Shown piece after piece: positions 44,278 through 52,320 of a stretch of DNA of 64,000 bases (position 1 is the stretch's first letter; each line of letters opens with the position of its first letter). The stretch spans positions 452,258 through 516,257 of the forward strand of contig NZ_FOKC01000002.1 of assembly GCF_900112035.1 (NCBI RefSeq), given 5' to 3'. Both the position numbers and the translations under genes were made by a program. The stretch comes from Nocardioides alpinus. Lineage in GTDB: Bacteria; Actinomycetota; Actinomycetes; Propionibacteriales; Nocardioidaceae. The notes under the pieces are model-generated. The model had not been told where the DNA came from. It saw only the letters and a program-made list of their open reading frames with translations, and searched no databases.

Positions 44278-44325
44278 ATACCCCCGGGGGTGTTTTGCAT
44301 TCTCCTTGGATACCCCCTAGGGTAT
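44278..44325. promoter_or_regulatory. Twin CsoR/CstR-type operators
   Basis: ATACCCCCGGGGGTGT (44278-44293) and ATACCCCCTAGGGTAT (44310-44325) are two palindromes of the ATACCC-N4-GGGTAT type bound by CsoR/CstR proteins. They are spaced 32 bases apart between the divergent DUF302 and rhodanese genes, so one repressor can control both operons. Confidence 0.85.
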
Positions 44326-44330
44326 TTCTC

Positions 44331-44645
44331 ATGACCACGACACCCGAGATCTCGCTCGAGGACTACGCCGCAGAGCGCGAGACCGCCACGACCGTCGACG
44401 TCCGCGAGCGCGCGGAGTACGCCCAGGCACACGTCCCCGGCGCCGTCCTGATGCCCATGGGTCAGCTGGCCTCGCGCCTGGGCGAGCTCGACCGATCGAC
44501 CCGCGTCCACGTCATCTGCGCCTCCGGCAACCGGAGCAGGGCGATGACGGACCTGCTGGTGGCCCAGGGCTTCGACGCCGTGTCGGTCACCGGCGGTACG
44601 CAGGCCTGGATCCGGTCCGGGCGCGCAGTGGGGGTGGGTCTGTGA
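44331..44645 (+). CDS. Single-domain rhodanese (sulfurtransferase)
   Basis: A 104-residue sulfurtransferase that moves sulfane sulfur between persulfide carriers. The active-site loop is CASGNRS (about residue 63) and the domain start is TTVDVRERAEYAQAHVPGAV. ATG at 44331 lies only six bases after the second operator; AGGG within that operator is the only ribosome-site candidate. It heads the operon with the persulfide dioxygenase fusion and TauE, with which it joins through a TGATG overlap. Confidence 0.92.
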   Translation: MTTTPEISLEDYAAERETATTVDVRERAEYAQAHVPGAVLMPMGQLASRLGELDRSTRVHVICASGNRSRAMTDLLVAQGFDAVSVTGGTQAWIRSGRAVGVGL

Positions 44646-46012
44646 TGAGCGACCTCACCGTCATCGCGATCGACACCCCGACCCTCGGCGACCGCAGCTA
44701 CCTCGTCCACGACGGCGAGGTCGCGTTCGTCGTCGACCCGCAGCGCGACATCGACCGGGTCCTCACCCTCCTCGACGACCACGGCGTACGCCTCACCCAC
44801 GTCCTCGAGACCCACATCCACAACGACTACGTCACCGGTGGCCTCGCGCTCGCGCAGCGCATCGGTGCCCACTACCTCGTCAATGGCGAGGACGACGTGT
44901 CCTTCATCCGCACCCCCGTGGCGGATGGGCAGGTCGTCGAGGTGGGTGAACGTATGCGCATCACCGCGCTGGCAACCCCCGGCCACACGTTCACCCACCT
45001 CTCCTACGTGCTCGCCGACGGCGACGACCAGGTCGGCGTCTTCTCCGGCGGTTCCCTGCTCTACGGCGCGACCGGGCGTCCGGACCTCCTCGGCCCCGAG
45101 CACACCCACGACCTGGTGCACCACCAGCACGCCTCGGCCCACCGGCTCGCCGACCTGCTGCCCGACGCGGCCAAGGTCTACCCGACCCACGGCTTCGGGT
45201 CGTTCTGCTCGGCCACGCAGTCGGACGCGACCTCCTCGACCATCGGTCGGGAGAGGCACGCCAACCCGGTCCTGACGCAGGACGAGCAGACGTACGTCGA
45301 CGAGCTGCTGGCCGGCCTCGGCCCGTGGCCCGCCTACTACGCCCACATGGCGCCGGCCAACACCGCCGGACCGGCCGAGCCCGACCTCTCTCCCCCGGCG
45401 GTGGCCGACGCGGCCGAGCTGCGCTCGCGCATCGAGGCCGGCGAGTGGGTCGTCGACCTGCGCAACCGCATCGCGTTCGCGGCCGGCCACGCGCCCGGCA
45501 CGCTCAACTTCGGGCTGGACGGTGGCTTCGCGACCTATCTCGGCTGGCTGATCCCCTGGGGCACCCCGCTGACCCTGCTGGGCGAGACCGTCGAGGACGT
45601 CGCCGAGGCGCAGCGCGAGCTCGTGCGGATCGGCATCGACCGTCCGGCCGCCCACGCGACCGGCACGCCGCACGACTGGACCGAGGGCGAGCTGGGCTCG
45701 TTCGCGACGGCGACGTTCGCCGACCTCGCCCAGGTGCGGCACCACCGCGAGGTGGTGGTCCTGGACGTACGCCGGGCCGACGAGCACGACGCGGCGCGGA
45801 TCGACGGCGCCGTCAACGTCCCGCTCCACGAGCTCGTCGACCGCATCGGCGACGTGCCGGCGGGAGAGGTCTGGGTGCACTGCGCCGGGGGCTACCGCGC
45901 GTCGGTCGCAGCCTCGATGCTCGACGCCGCGGGCCGCTCGCTCGTCGCCGTCGACGACTCCTTCGACAACGCCGAGAAGGTGGGCCTCCACCTGGTGGGG
46001 CCCGACGCGTGA
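44645..46012 (+). CDS. Persulfide dioxygenase-rhodanese fusion (CstB-like)
   Basis: A 455-residue enzyme with an N-terminal metallo-beta-lactamase domain of the ETHE1 type (ETHIHNDYVTGG at about 58, TPGHTFTH, a third ligand near GSLLYGATGRPDL) and a C-terminal rhodanese pair. The last rhodanese domain has an intact active site, VHCAGGYRAS at about 421. The middle rhodanese region has VVDLRNRIAFAAGHAPG but no visible cysteine loop. Such fusions oxidise low-molecular-weight persulfides and release thiosulfate or sulfite without accumulating sulfide. The ATG follows a G-rich ribosome site; a GTG one codon earlier overlaps the rhodanese stop. Confidence 0.92.
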   Translation: MSDLTVIAIDTPTLGDRSYLVHDGEVAFVVDPQRDIDRVLTLLDDHGVRLTHVLETHIHNDYVTGGLALAQRIGAHYLVNGEDDVSFIRTPVADGQVVEVGERMRITALATPGHTFTHLSYVLADGDDQVGVFSGGSLLYGATGRPDLLGPEHTHDLVHHQHASAHRLADLLPDAAKVYPTHGFGSFCSATQSDATSSTIGRERHANPVLTQDEQTYVDELLAGLGPWPAYYAHMAPANTAGPAEPDLSPPAVADAAELRSRIEAGEWVVDLRNRIAFAAGHAPGTLNFGLDGGFATYLGWLIPWGTPLTLLGETVEDVAEAQRELVRIGIDRPAAHATGTPHDWTEGELGSFATATFADLAQVRHHREVVVLDVRRADEHDAARIDGAVNVPLHELVDRIGDVPAGEVWVHCAGGYRASVAASMLDAAGRSLVAVDDSFDNAEKVGLHLVGPDA

Positions 46013-46836
46013 CCCTCGCCCTCGCGGTCGTCGCCGGCGCACTCATCGGGCTCAGCCTCGGCGCGCTCGGCGGCGGCGGTTCCATCCTGGCCGTCCCAGT
46101 GCTGGTCTACACCCTCGGGCAGAGCCCGGCGCAGGCGACGACGGGGTCACTGGTCGTCGTGGCCGTGACCTCCCTGGTCGGGGCGATCGCGGCCCACCGG
46201 GCCGGCAACGTCCTGCTCGCCCGCGGCGCCGTCTTCGGCCTCGTCGCGACCGGCGGCGCCGTCGTCGGTGCTCGCGCCTCGGCCGCCGTCGCGGAGCCGG
46301 TGCTGCTCGGCGCCTTCGCCGTGCTGATGCTCGTCGTCGGCACGCTGCTCGCCGTACGCCAGTGGCGCGGACGGCACGCCGACGCGGGCGAGGGGACCAC
46401 CCGGCGGCCGGGGCTCGACGACCCGATCATCACCTTCAGCCCGACCTTCGCCTGCCAGTGCCCCCGCGCGCTGAAGGTGCTCGTCACGGCCACGGCGGTC
46501 GGCCTGCTGACCGGGTTCCTCGGCGTCGGCGGGGGCTTCCTCGTCGTACCCGCGCTCCTGATGGCGCTCAGCCTCCCGCTCGAGTACGCCGCGGGCACCT
46601 CGCTCGTCGTCATCACCATCACCAGCAGCGTCGCGCTGCTCGCCCGCTCGGGCAGCGGCATCGCCCCCGACTGGTGGCCCGTCGTCGCCCTCACCGCTGC
46701 AGCCGCCGTGGCCGCCGTCGCCGGCGCCCGGGTCGCCGACCGGGCCGACACCCGCCGCCTCTCCACCGCCTTCACCGGACTGGTCCTCGCCGTCGCGGCC
46801 TACACGGCCGCCCAGGCCCTGCCCGCCCTCGTCTAA
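46009..46836 (+). CDS. TauE/SafE-family sulfite exporter
   Basis: A 275-residue permease with about eight membrane segments. The two internal repeats start GLSLGALGGGGSILAVPVLV (about 13) and GLLTGFLGVGGGFLVVPALL (about 165), the family hallmark. A 20-residue loop between the halves holds CQCPRAL, a cysteine pair not needed for transport in the family as a whole. It overlaps the persulfide dioxygenase as GTGA, so its likely cargo is the sulfite or thiosulfate that enzyme makes. Confidence 0.9.
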   Translation: MTLALAVVAGALIGLSLGALGGGGSILAVPVLVYTLGQSPAQATTGSLVVVAVTSLVGAIAAHRAGNVLLARGAVFGLVATGGAVVGARASAAVAEPVLLGAFAVLMLVVGTLLAVRQWRGRHADAGEGTTRRPGLDDPIITFSPTFACQCPRALKVLVTATAVGLLTGFLGVGGGFLVVPALLMALSLPLEYAAGTSLVVITITSSVALLARSGSGIAPDWWPVVALTAAAAVAAVAGARVADRADTRRLSTAFTGLVLAVAAYTAAQALPALV

Positions 46837-46877
46837 CCCGTCTCCGCACCACACCCCCCGACAGGAAGAGCACTCCC

Positions 46878-49058
46878 ATGACGTCGACGGCCACCCGCCG
46901 CCACGCTGCCCACCGATCCACCGCCTCCGACCCCGACGGCCTCGGCCACCGCCCCGGCCCCCTCGGCCGGCTCGGCGTGTGGGTCACCCACCACCGCCGC
47001 CTCACCGCGGTCGTGTGGCTGCTGCTCATCGTCGGCCTCGGGGCCTTTGCCCCCCAGGTCGAGGCCAACCTGTCGGGCGCCGGCTGGCAGGCCGACGGCT
47101 CCGAGTCCGTCGCCGTGCAGGAGCTGGCCACCGAGAGCTTCGGCGGCAACGCCAGCTCCGCCATCCAGGTCGTCGTGCACAGCACCGACGGGCCGGTGAC
47201 CGAGGGCCGCGGCCAGCAGGTCATCGACGAGGTGACTGCGGTGCTCGACGCCGAGCCCCGCATCGCCGACGTGATCGCCCCTCAGCCCGGCGCCTCCCTG
47301 AGCCAGGACGGCTCGACCGCCGTGGTCCTCGCCGGCGCCGGCGCCGACCCGAACGAGATGGTCCGTGTCGCGGACGACCTCAAGGGCGAGCTCGAGGCGC
47401 TGTCGGGCGACGGCATCGAGGTCAACCCGACCGGGGCGTCGCTGCTGTGGTCCGACTTCAACGAGGCCAACCTCGAGGCGATGCTGAAGTCCGAGATGGT
47501 GTCCTGGCCCGTGACCCTGGCGATCCTCGTGCTCGCGTTCGGTGCGCTCGTCGCTGCGGGCCTCCCCCTCATCCTGACCCTCGCGGGCCTGGTGGCCTCG
47601 GCCGGCTCGCTGGTGCTGATCAACGAGCTCGTGCCGGTCTCGATCTGGGCGATGAACTTCGCCATGATGTTCGCCCTGGCCCTCGGCATCGACTACGCCC
47701 TCTTCCTCGTCGTGCGGTTCCGCGCGGCCCGGATGGGCCACCACGAGACCCCGCGGCAGGCGATCGCGGAGACCATGGACACCGCCGGCAAGGCCGTGCT
47801 CCTGTCCGGCCTGACCGTGCTCGTCTCGCTCTCGGCCGTGATGCTGGTGCCGTCACCGTCCTTCCGGTCGATGGCCGGCGGCATCATCCTGGCGGTCGTC
47901 TTCGTGCTGGCGGCGACATTGACCCTGCTCCCCCTCGTGCTGTTCGTGCTGGACCACCGCATCAACAAGCTGGCCCTGAAGTGGGTGCACACCGGCGAGC
48001 ACCGCTCGGCGCGCTTCGCCGCGTGGGGTGAGCGCCTCTGGAAGCGACCGGTCGCCTTCGGCCTCGCCTCCGTCGTCGTCCTCCTGGTGCTGGCCGCACC
48101 GGTCCTCGGCCTCAGGACCGCCATGCCCTCGATCCAGGTCCTGCCCGAGGACGCCAGCGCACGCGTCGGCTACGACCAGGTCAAGGAGTCCTTCGGGGAC
48201 GGCGCGCCCGGCACCCTCCAGGTGGTCGCGGACCGGGCCGACGCCGAGGCGTCGTACGACGTCCTGAGCGCGGACCCGGGCATCGCGGGCGTCATGCCCG
48301 CCCAGCCCGCCGCCGACGACAGCGACCTCGTGCTCCTCCAGGCCGTGCCCGACGTGGACCCGTCCGACCCCGCACTCGGCGCGACCGTCGACCGGCTGCG
48401 CAGCGACCTGCCCGCCTCGGCGCTCGTCGGCGGCGCGGCCGTGGAGAACCTCGACCTCAAGACCCAGCTCGACGAGTCCACGCCGCTCGTCATCGGGGTC
48501 GTGCTCGCCCTGGGCTTCCTGCTCCTGCTCGTCGCCCTCCAGGCGCCGCTGATCTCCCTGCTCGGCACCCTGGCCAGCCTGCTGTCCACGGCCGCGGCGT
48601 TCGGCGTCGCGCGGCTGGTCTTCCAGGAGGGCATCGGCGCCGACCTGCTCGGCTTCGAGCCTCAGGGCTTCCTCGACGCGTGGGCACCGGTCTTCTTCTT
48701 CGCGATGATCTTCGCGATCGCGATGGACTACACCGTCTTCCTCCTCGCCTCCGCCAAGGAGCACTACGAGAAGTCGGGCGACCCGCGCGAGGCGATGGTC
48801 GGCTCGCTGGCCCACTCCGGCCGGGTGATCTTCGCCGCCGGCGCGGTCATGGTGGCGGTGTTCTTCACCTTCGCACTCTCCGGGCCACTGCCGCCCAAGG
48901 AGATGGGCATCGTGCTCGGCGTCGCCGTGCTCCTCGACGCCTTCCTGGTGCGACTCGTGCTGCTGCCCGTCATGCTTCGCCTCACCGGCAGGGCTGCGTG
49001 GTGGAGCCCCCGCTGGCTCACCCGCGTGCTGCCGAGGATCACCTTCTCCCACGGCTGA
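46878..49058 (+). CDS. MMPL-family (RND-type) transporter
   Basis: A 726-residue transporter with the MMPL layout: one membrane helix near residue 45, a large outer domain, five or six helices (about 205-365) with FALALGIDYALFLVVRFRAA, then a second outer domain and helix block with FAIAMDYTVFLLASAKEHYE. The GxDY/MDY motifs supply the proton relay. In mycobacteria such proteins export lipids or siderophores. Its ATG, with AGGAAGAG upstream, is 41 bases after tauE, so it may be part of the sulfide-responsive operon; the substrate is unknown. Confidence 0.9.
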   Translation: MTSTATRRHAAHRSTASDPDGLGHRPGPLGRLGVWVTHHRRLTAVVWLLLIVGLGAFAPQVEANLSGAGWQADGSESVAVQELATESFGGNASSAIQVVVHSTDGPVTEGRGQQVIDEVTAVLDAEPRIADVIAPQPGASLSQDGSTAVVLAGAGADPNEMVRVADDLKGELEALSGDGIEVNPTGASLLWSDFNEANLEAMLKSEMVSWPVTLAILVLAFGALVAAGLPLILTLAGLVASAGSLVLINELVPVSIWAMNFAMMFALALGIDYALFLVVRFRAARMGHHETPRQAIAETMDTAGKAVLLSGLTVLVSLSAVMLVPSPSFRSMAGGIILAVVFVLAATLTLLPLVLFVLDHRINKLALKWVHTGEHRSARFAAWGERLWKRPVAFGLASVVVLLVLAAPVLGLRTAMPSIQVLPEDASARVGYDQVKESFGDGAPGTLQVVADRADAEASYDVLSADPGIAGVMPAQPAADDSDLVLLQAVPDVDPSDPALGATVDRLRSDLPASALVGGAAVENLDLKTQLDESTPLVIGVVLALGFLLLLVALQAPLISLLGTLASLLSTAAAFGVARLVFQEGIGADLLGFEPQGFLDAWAPVFFFAMIFAIAMDYTVFLLASAKEHYEKSGDPREAMVGSLAHSGRVIFAAGAVMVAVFFTFALSGPLPPKEMGIVLGVAVLLDAFLVRLVLLPVMLRLTGRAAWWSPRWLTRVLPRITFSHG

Positions 49059-49100
49059 CACCACTCCCCCTCCACCCCCTCACCACAGAAGGAGCACTCC

Positions 49101-49283
49101 ATGTGCCGAGCAACCCGATGCAAGACCTGCGGCCGGACCACCTGGGCCGGCTGCGGGCAGCACATCAGCCAGGTCAGGGCCGGCGTCCCGGCCAAGGACT
49201 GGTGCAACGGCCAGCACAGCGCCGACGAGAAGGCGGCCGCCGGCACCGGCGGCGGCTTCTTCTCGCGCCTCTTCGGCCGCTGA
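49101..49283 (+). CDS. Cys-rich mini-protein
   Basis: Sixty residues with five cysteines in the N-terminal half: CRATRCKTCGRTTWAGCG and later DWCNGQH, ending in a Gly-rich linker and FFSRLFGR. The CxxC and spaced Cys/His pattern suggests one bound zinc or a redox-active thiol cluster. Similar small proteins occur in other actinobacteria without known function. AAGGAG sits six bases before the ATG. It ends the run of genes from rhodanese through the MMPL transporter and may sense or buffer thiol stress. Confidence 0.75.
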   Translation: MCRATRCKTCGRTTWAGCGQHISQVRAGVPAKDWCNGQHSADEKAAAGTGGGFFSRLFGR

Positions 49284-49287
49284 CGCC

Positions 49288-49680
49288 TCAGTCGGCCTGC
49301 GCGTCGATGAGTGCGATGAACTCGTCGGCCATGTCGAGCTGGCGCACGAGCGCCACGCGGCGCTCGGTCGCCTCGGCGCGGATCGCGTGCAGCCGGGTGC
49401 GTACGGCGTCACGGTCCGCGGCCGTGGTGCCGGGTGCCTCGAGCGCCTCGAGGTCGCGCATGACGTCCTTCATCTGGTCCAGGCTGAACCCGAGGGGCTT
49501 CATCCGTCGGATGACGAGGATCTTCTCCACGTCCGCGTCGGTGTAGAGCCGGAAACCACCCTCGGTGCGACCGGAGGGCTGGAGCAGGCCGACCTCCTCC
49601 CAGTGCCGCAGGCTGCGCAGCGACAGCTCGGTGCGCGCGGCGACCTCGCCGATGTGCATGACGCTCGCCTGCTCGTCCAC
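49288..49680 (-). CDS. MerR-family transcriptional regulator
   Basis: A 130-residue regulator. The winged helix-turn-helix fills residues 7-75 (MHIGEVAARTELSLRSLRHW, GGFRLYTDADVEKILVIRRM) and a coiled-coil dimer helix follows. The C-terminal part is short and has no cysteine, so it is not a metal sensor of the MerR or SoxR kind. GTG at 49680 has GGGAGG seven bases ahead. It is divergent from the SulP transporter, with a palindrome between, so it may control that gene. Confidence 0.85.
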   Translation of the reverse strand: MDEQASVMHIGEVAARTELSLRSLRHWEEVGLLQPSGRTEGGFRLYTDADVEKILVIRRMKPLGFSLDQMKDVMRDLEALEAPGTTAADRDAVRTRLHAIRAEATERRVALVRQLDMADEFIALIDAQAD

Positions 49681-49713
49681 GTCGTTCCCTCCCGTTGCGG
49701 ATGCCAACTCTAC

Positions 49714-49725
49714 CCTCACGTGAGG
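49714..49725. promoter_or_regulatory. Palindrome between merR-type and sulP genes
   Basis: CCTCACGTGAGG is a perfect 12-base palindrome and sits in a wider ACCCT...AGGGT frame (49712-49732). It lies between the divergent starts, where MerR proteins bind and twist a long-spacer promoter. Confidence 0.45.
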
Positions 49726-49740
49726 TTAGGGTTCCTGCTC

Positions 49741-51255
49741 GTGCCCCAGTCTGCCGCCACCACGTCCCGACCCGAGCTCGCCCCCACCGTCCGCAACGCC
49801 CTCCGCTCTCCGAAGATGCTGCGCACCGAGGTCCTGGCCGGCCTCGTCGTCGCGCTCGCGCTCATCCCGGAGGCGATCTCGTTCTCGATCATCGCCGGGG
49901 TCGATCCCCGCATCGGACTGTTCGCGTCGTTCACGATGGCGGTCTCGATCGCGTTCCTCGGTGGCCGGCCCGCGATGATCTCGGCCGCCACGGGCGCCAT
50001 CGCGCTGGTCATCGCACCGGTCGTGCGTGAGCACGGCTACGACTACCTGGTCGCGACCGTCCTGCTCGGCGGTGTGCTGCAGGTCGTGCTCGGGCTCCTC
50101 GGGGTGGCCCGGCTGATGCGCTTCATCCCGCGGTCGGTGATGGTCGGCTTCGTCAACGCCCTCGCGATCCTCATCTTCCTCGCCCAGGTGCCGCACCTGG
50201 TCGACGTGCCGTGGCTCGTCTACCCGATGGTGGCCGTCGGCATCGCCGTCATCGTGGGCCTGCCGCGGATCTCGGGCGTCGTACCCGCTCCTCTGGTCGC
50301 GATCGTCGCGCTGACCGGCTTCACGCTGCTCGCGGCGATCACCGTTCCCACCGTGGGCGACGAGGGCGAGCTGCCCGACAGCCTGCCGACCCTGTTCTTC
50401 CCCGACGTCCCGTGGACGCTCGAGACGCTGCAGGTGATCGCGCCGTACGCCGTGGCGATGGCGCTGGTCGGCCTGCTGGAGTCGCTGCTGACCGCCAAGC
50501 TCGTCGACGACATCACCGACACCCACTCCGACAAGACCCGCGAGGCATGGGGCCAGGGCGGCGCCAACATCGTCACCGGCTTCTTCGGCGGCATGGGGGG
50601 TTGCGCGATGATCGGCCAGACGATGATCAACGTGAAGGCGTCCGGGGCGCGGACCCGGCTCTCGACCTTCCTCGCCGGCGTCTTCCTGCTGGTCCTGGTC
50701 GTCGGGTTCGGCGACGTGGTCGCCCTGATCCCGATGGCCGCCCTCGTCGCGGTGATGGTCATGGTGTCGGTCGGCACCTTCGACTGGCACTCGGTCCGAC
50801 CCTCCACCCTGCGCCGGATGCCCCGGTCCGAGACCGCGGTGATGGTGTCCACCGTGGTCGTCACCGTGCTCAGCCACAACCTCGCCATCGGTGTCGGGGT
50901 GGGCGTCCTGGTCGCGATGACCCTCTTCGCGAGGCGCGTCGCCCACCTCACCGAGACCGATCGCGAGCTCGTCGAGAACCGCGACGGCACCTCGTCGGCG
51001 GTCTACCGCGTGACCGGCGAGCTCTTCTTCGCCTCGAGCAACGACCTCTACACGCAGTTCGACTACGCCGACGACCCCGACCACGTCGTCATCGACCTCA
51101 CCGACTCCCACGTCTGGGACGCCTCGACCGTCGCCTCGCTCGACGCGATCACCACGAAGTACGCCCGCAAGGGCAAGACGGTCGAGATCGTCGGCCTCGA
51201 TCCCACGAGCGCCGAGCGCCACGAGCGGCTCAGCGGGGCCCTGCCCTCACACTGA
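49741..51255 (+). CDS. SulP-family anion permease with STAS domain
   Basis: A 504-residue SLC26/SulP transporter. About eleven membrane segments include the conserved EVLAGLVVALALIPEAISFS (about 24) and GGMGGCAMIGQTMINVKASG (about 283). A cytoplasmic STAS domain follows (about 420-500: VYRVTGELFFASSNDLYTQF, DLTDSHVWDASTVASLD). Sulfate, bicarbonate or another oxyanion is possible. GTG at 49741 is used; it lacks a strong ribosome site and GTG at 49720 is an alternative. Its stop overlaps the convergent universal stress gene by nine bases. Confidence 0.88.
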   Translation: MPQSAATTSRPELAPTVRNALRSPKMLRTEVLAGLVVALALIPEAISFSIIAGVDPRIGLFASFTMAVSIAFLGGRPAMISAATGAIALVIAPVVREHGYDYLVATVLLGGVLQVVLGLLGVARLMRFIPRSVMVGFVNALAILIFLAQVPHLVDVPWLVYPMVAVGIAVIVGLPRISGVVPAPLVAIVALTGFTLLAAITVPTVGDEGELPDSLPTLFFPDVPWTLETLQVIAPYAVAMALVGLLESLLTAKLVDDITDTHSDKTREAWGQGGANIVTGFFGGMGGCAMIGQTMINVKASGARTRLSTFLAGVFLLVLVVGFGDVVALIPMAALVAVMVMVSVGTFDWHSVRPSTLRRMPRSETAVMVSTVVVTVLSHNLAIGVGVGVLVAMTLFARRVAHLTETDRELVENRDGTSSAVYRVTGELFFASSNDLYTQFDYADDPDHVVIDLTDSHVWDASTVASLDAITTKYARKGKTVEIVGLDPTSAERHERLSGALPSH

Positions 51256-52170
51256 GGCGCGGTAGGCCGCCCGGTGGGAGCGCGGGCTGGCGAGCAGCAC
51301 GGGGCAGGTCGCCTCACGGAGCACCGCCCGGGCCACCGGACCGATGTGGGAGCCGACCGGGACCAGCGGGTCGTGGCGCCCGATGACCAGCAGCTGGGCA
51401 CCTTGTGAAGCCTCCAGGATCGCCTCGATCGCGCGGCCGGGGTGGACCACGACGTCCGCCTCGATCGCCACCGCCTCGTCGCCCAGGGCGTCGAGGGCGG
51501 CCCGCACCTCCGCGCGGGAGCGATCGGTCCAGCGGCGGTGCTCGGCGTCCTCGACGACGAACCCGTCGTGGTGGACCGGGAGCGCCCACGAGTGCACCAC
51601 GCGCAGGTCGGCGCCGCGGGCGCGTGCCTCGGCCGCAGCGGCGGAGAGGACCTCGGCCGAGCGGTCCGGGACGTCCACCCCGGCCACGACGACCGGAGTG
51701 CCCGCGGGACGCGTCCAGCCGCTCGGGACCGCGACGACGGGGACGCGCAGGTGCGCCGCGACTCCCCCGGCCACGGTCCGGTTGACGATCCGGTTGAGGC
51801 GGGAGAGGTGCCGGTGCTCGAGCACGACCATCCGGGCCGTACGCCCCGCCTCGACGAGCACCTGCACCGGAGTGCCGCGCCGGAGCTCGTGCGTCACCGG
51901 CACGGCGCCGTCGACGAGGTCGTCGGCCCGCTTGACCGCGAGCGTCAGCAGCTCACGGCCCCAGGCCTCGACGTCGACCGCGGTGAGCAGGACGGTCTCG
52001 GGACCGGACGGCACCACGTGCACGGCGTGGACGAGGTGCAGGCCGCACCCGACGCGTACGGCCTCGTCCGCGGCGAACGCGAGCGCGGACTCGATCTCGT
52101 CCGGTCCGATGCCCACGACGATCGGCGGGATGCTCGGGTGGGTGCTGGGGCTGCTGCTCAGTGCGGTCAT
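51247..52170 (-). CDS. Universal stress protein with two UspA domains
   Basis: A 307-residue tandem UspA protein. Domain 1 starts IVVGIGPDEIESALAFAADE (about 17) and ends with HLRVPVVAVPSG. Domain 2 starts VVAGVDVPDRSAEVLSAAAA (about 164) and ends with the nucleotide-binding GSHIGPVARAVLREATCPVL. Tandem UspA proteins of this type are induced by hypoxia or starvation in actinobacteria. GAGGAG precedes the ATG at 52170. It is divergent from the alcohol dehydrogenase with a DosR-like box in the shared promoter. Confidence 0.9.
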   Translation of the reverse strand: MTALSSSPSTHPSIPPIVVGIGPDEIESALAFAADEAVRVGCGLHLVHAVHVVPSGPETVLLTAVDVEAWGRELLTLAVKRADDLVDGAVPVTHELRRGTPVQVLVEAGRTARMVVLEHRHLSRLNRIVNRTVAGGVAAHLRVPVVAVPSGWTRPAGTPVVVAGVDVPDRSAEVLSAAAAEARARGADLRVVHSWALPVHHDGFVVEDAEHRRWTDRSRAEVRAALDALGDEAVAIEADVVVHPGRAIEAILEASQGAQLLVIGRHDPLVPVGSHIGPVARAVLREATCPVLLASPRSHRAAYRASV

Positions 52171-52231
52171 GACGCTCTCCTCGACTGGGTTCCGGCACGT
52201 CCACTCTCCGCCGGCCCGCCGCCGGCACGAA

Positions 52232-52275
52232 GGGTCCTTGGGCCCGCGACGTGGCGGCAAAGGGCCCTGCTGCCC
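52232..52275. promoter_or_regulatory. Two DosR/DevR-like boxes
   Basis: GGGTCCTTGGGCCC (52232-52245) fits the DosR core GGG-N8-CCC with the key C and G retained (GGGnCnTTnGnCCC). GGGCCCTGCTGCCC (52262-52275) is a weaker copy. Centres are exactly 30 bases apart, about three helical turns, in the promoter shared by the universal stress gene and the alcohol dehydrogenase gene. Confidence 0.5.
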
Positions 52276-52320
52276 GGGCTGCCGGACGGTCAGGCCGGAG
52301 GGGAACCTGAGGAGGTCGAC

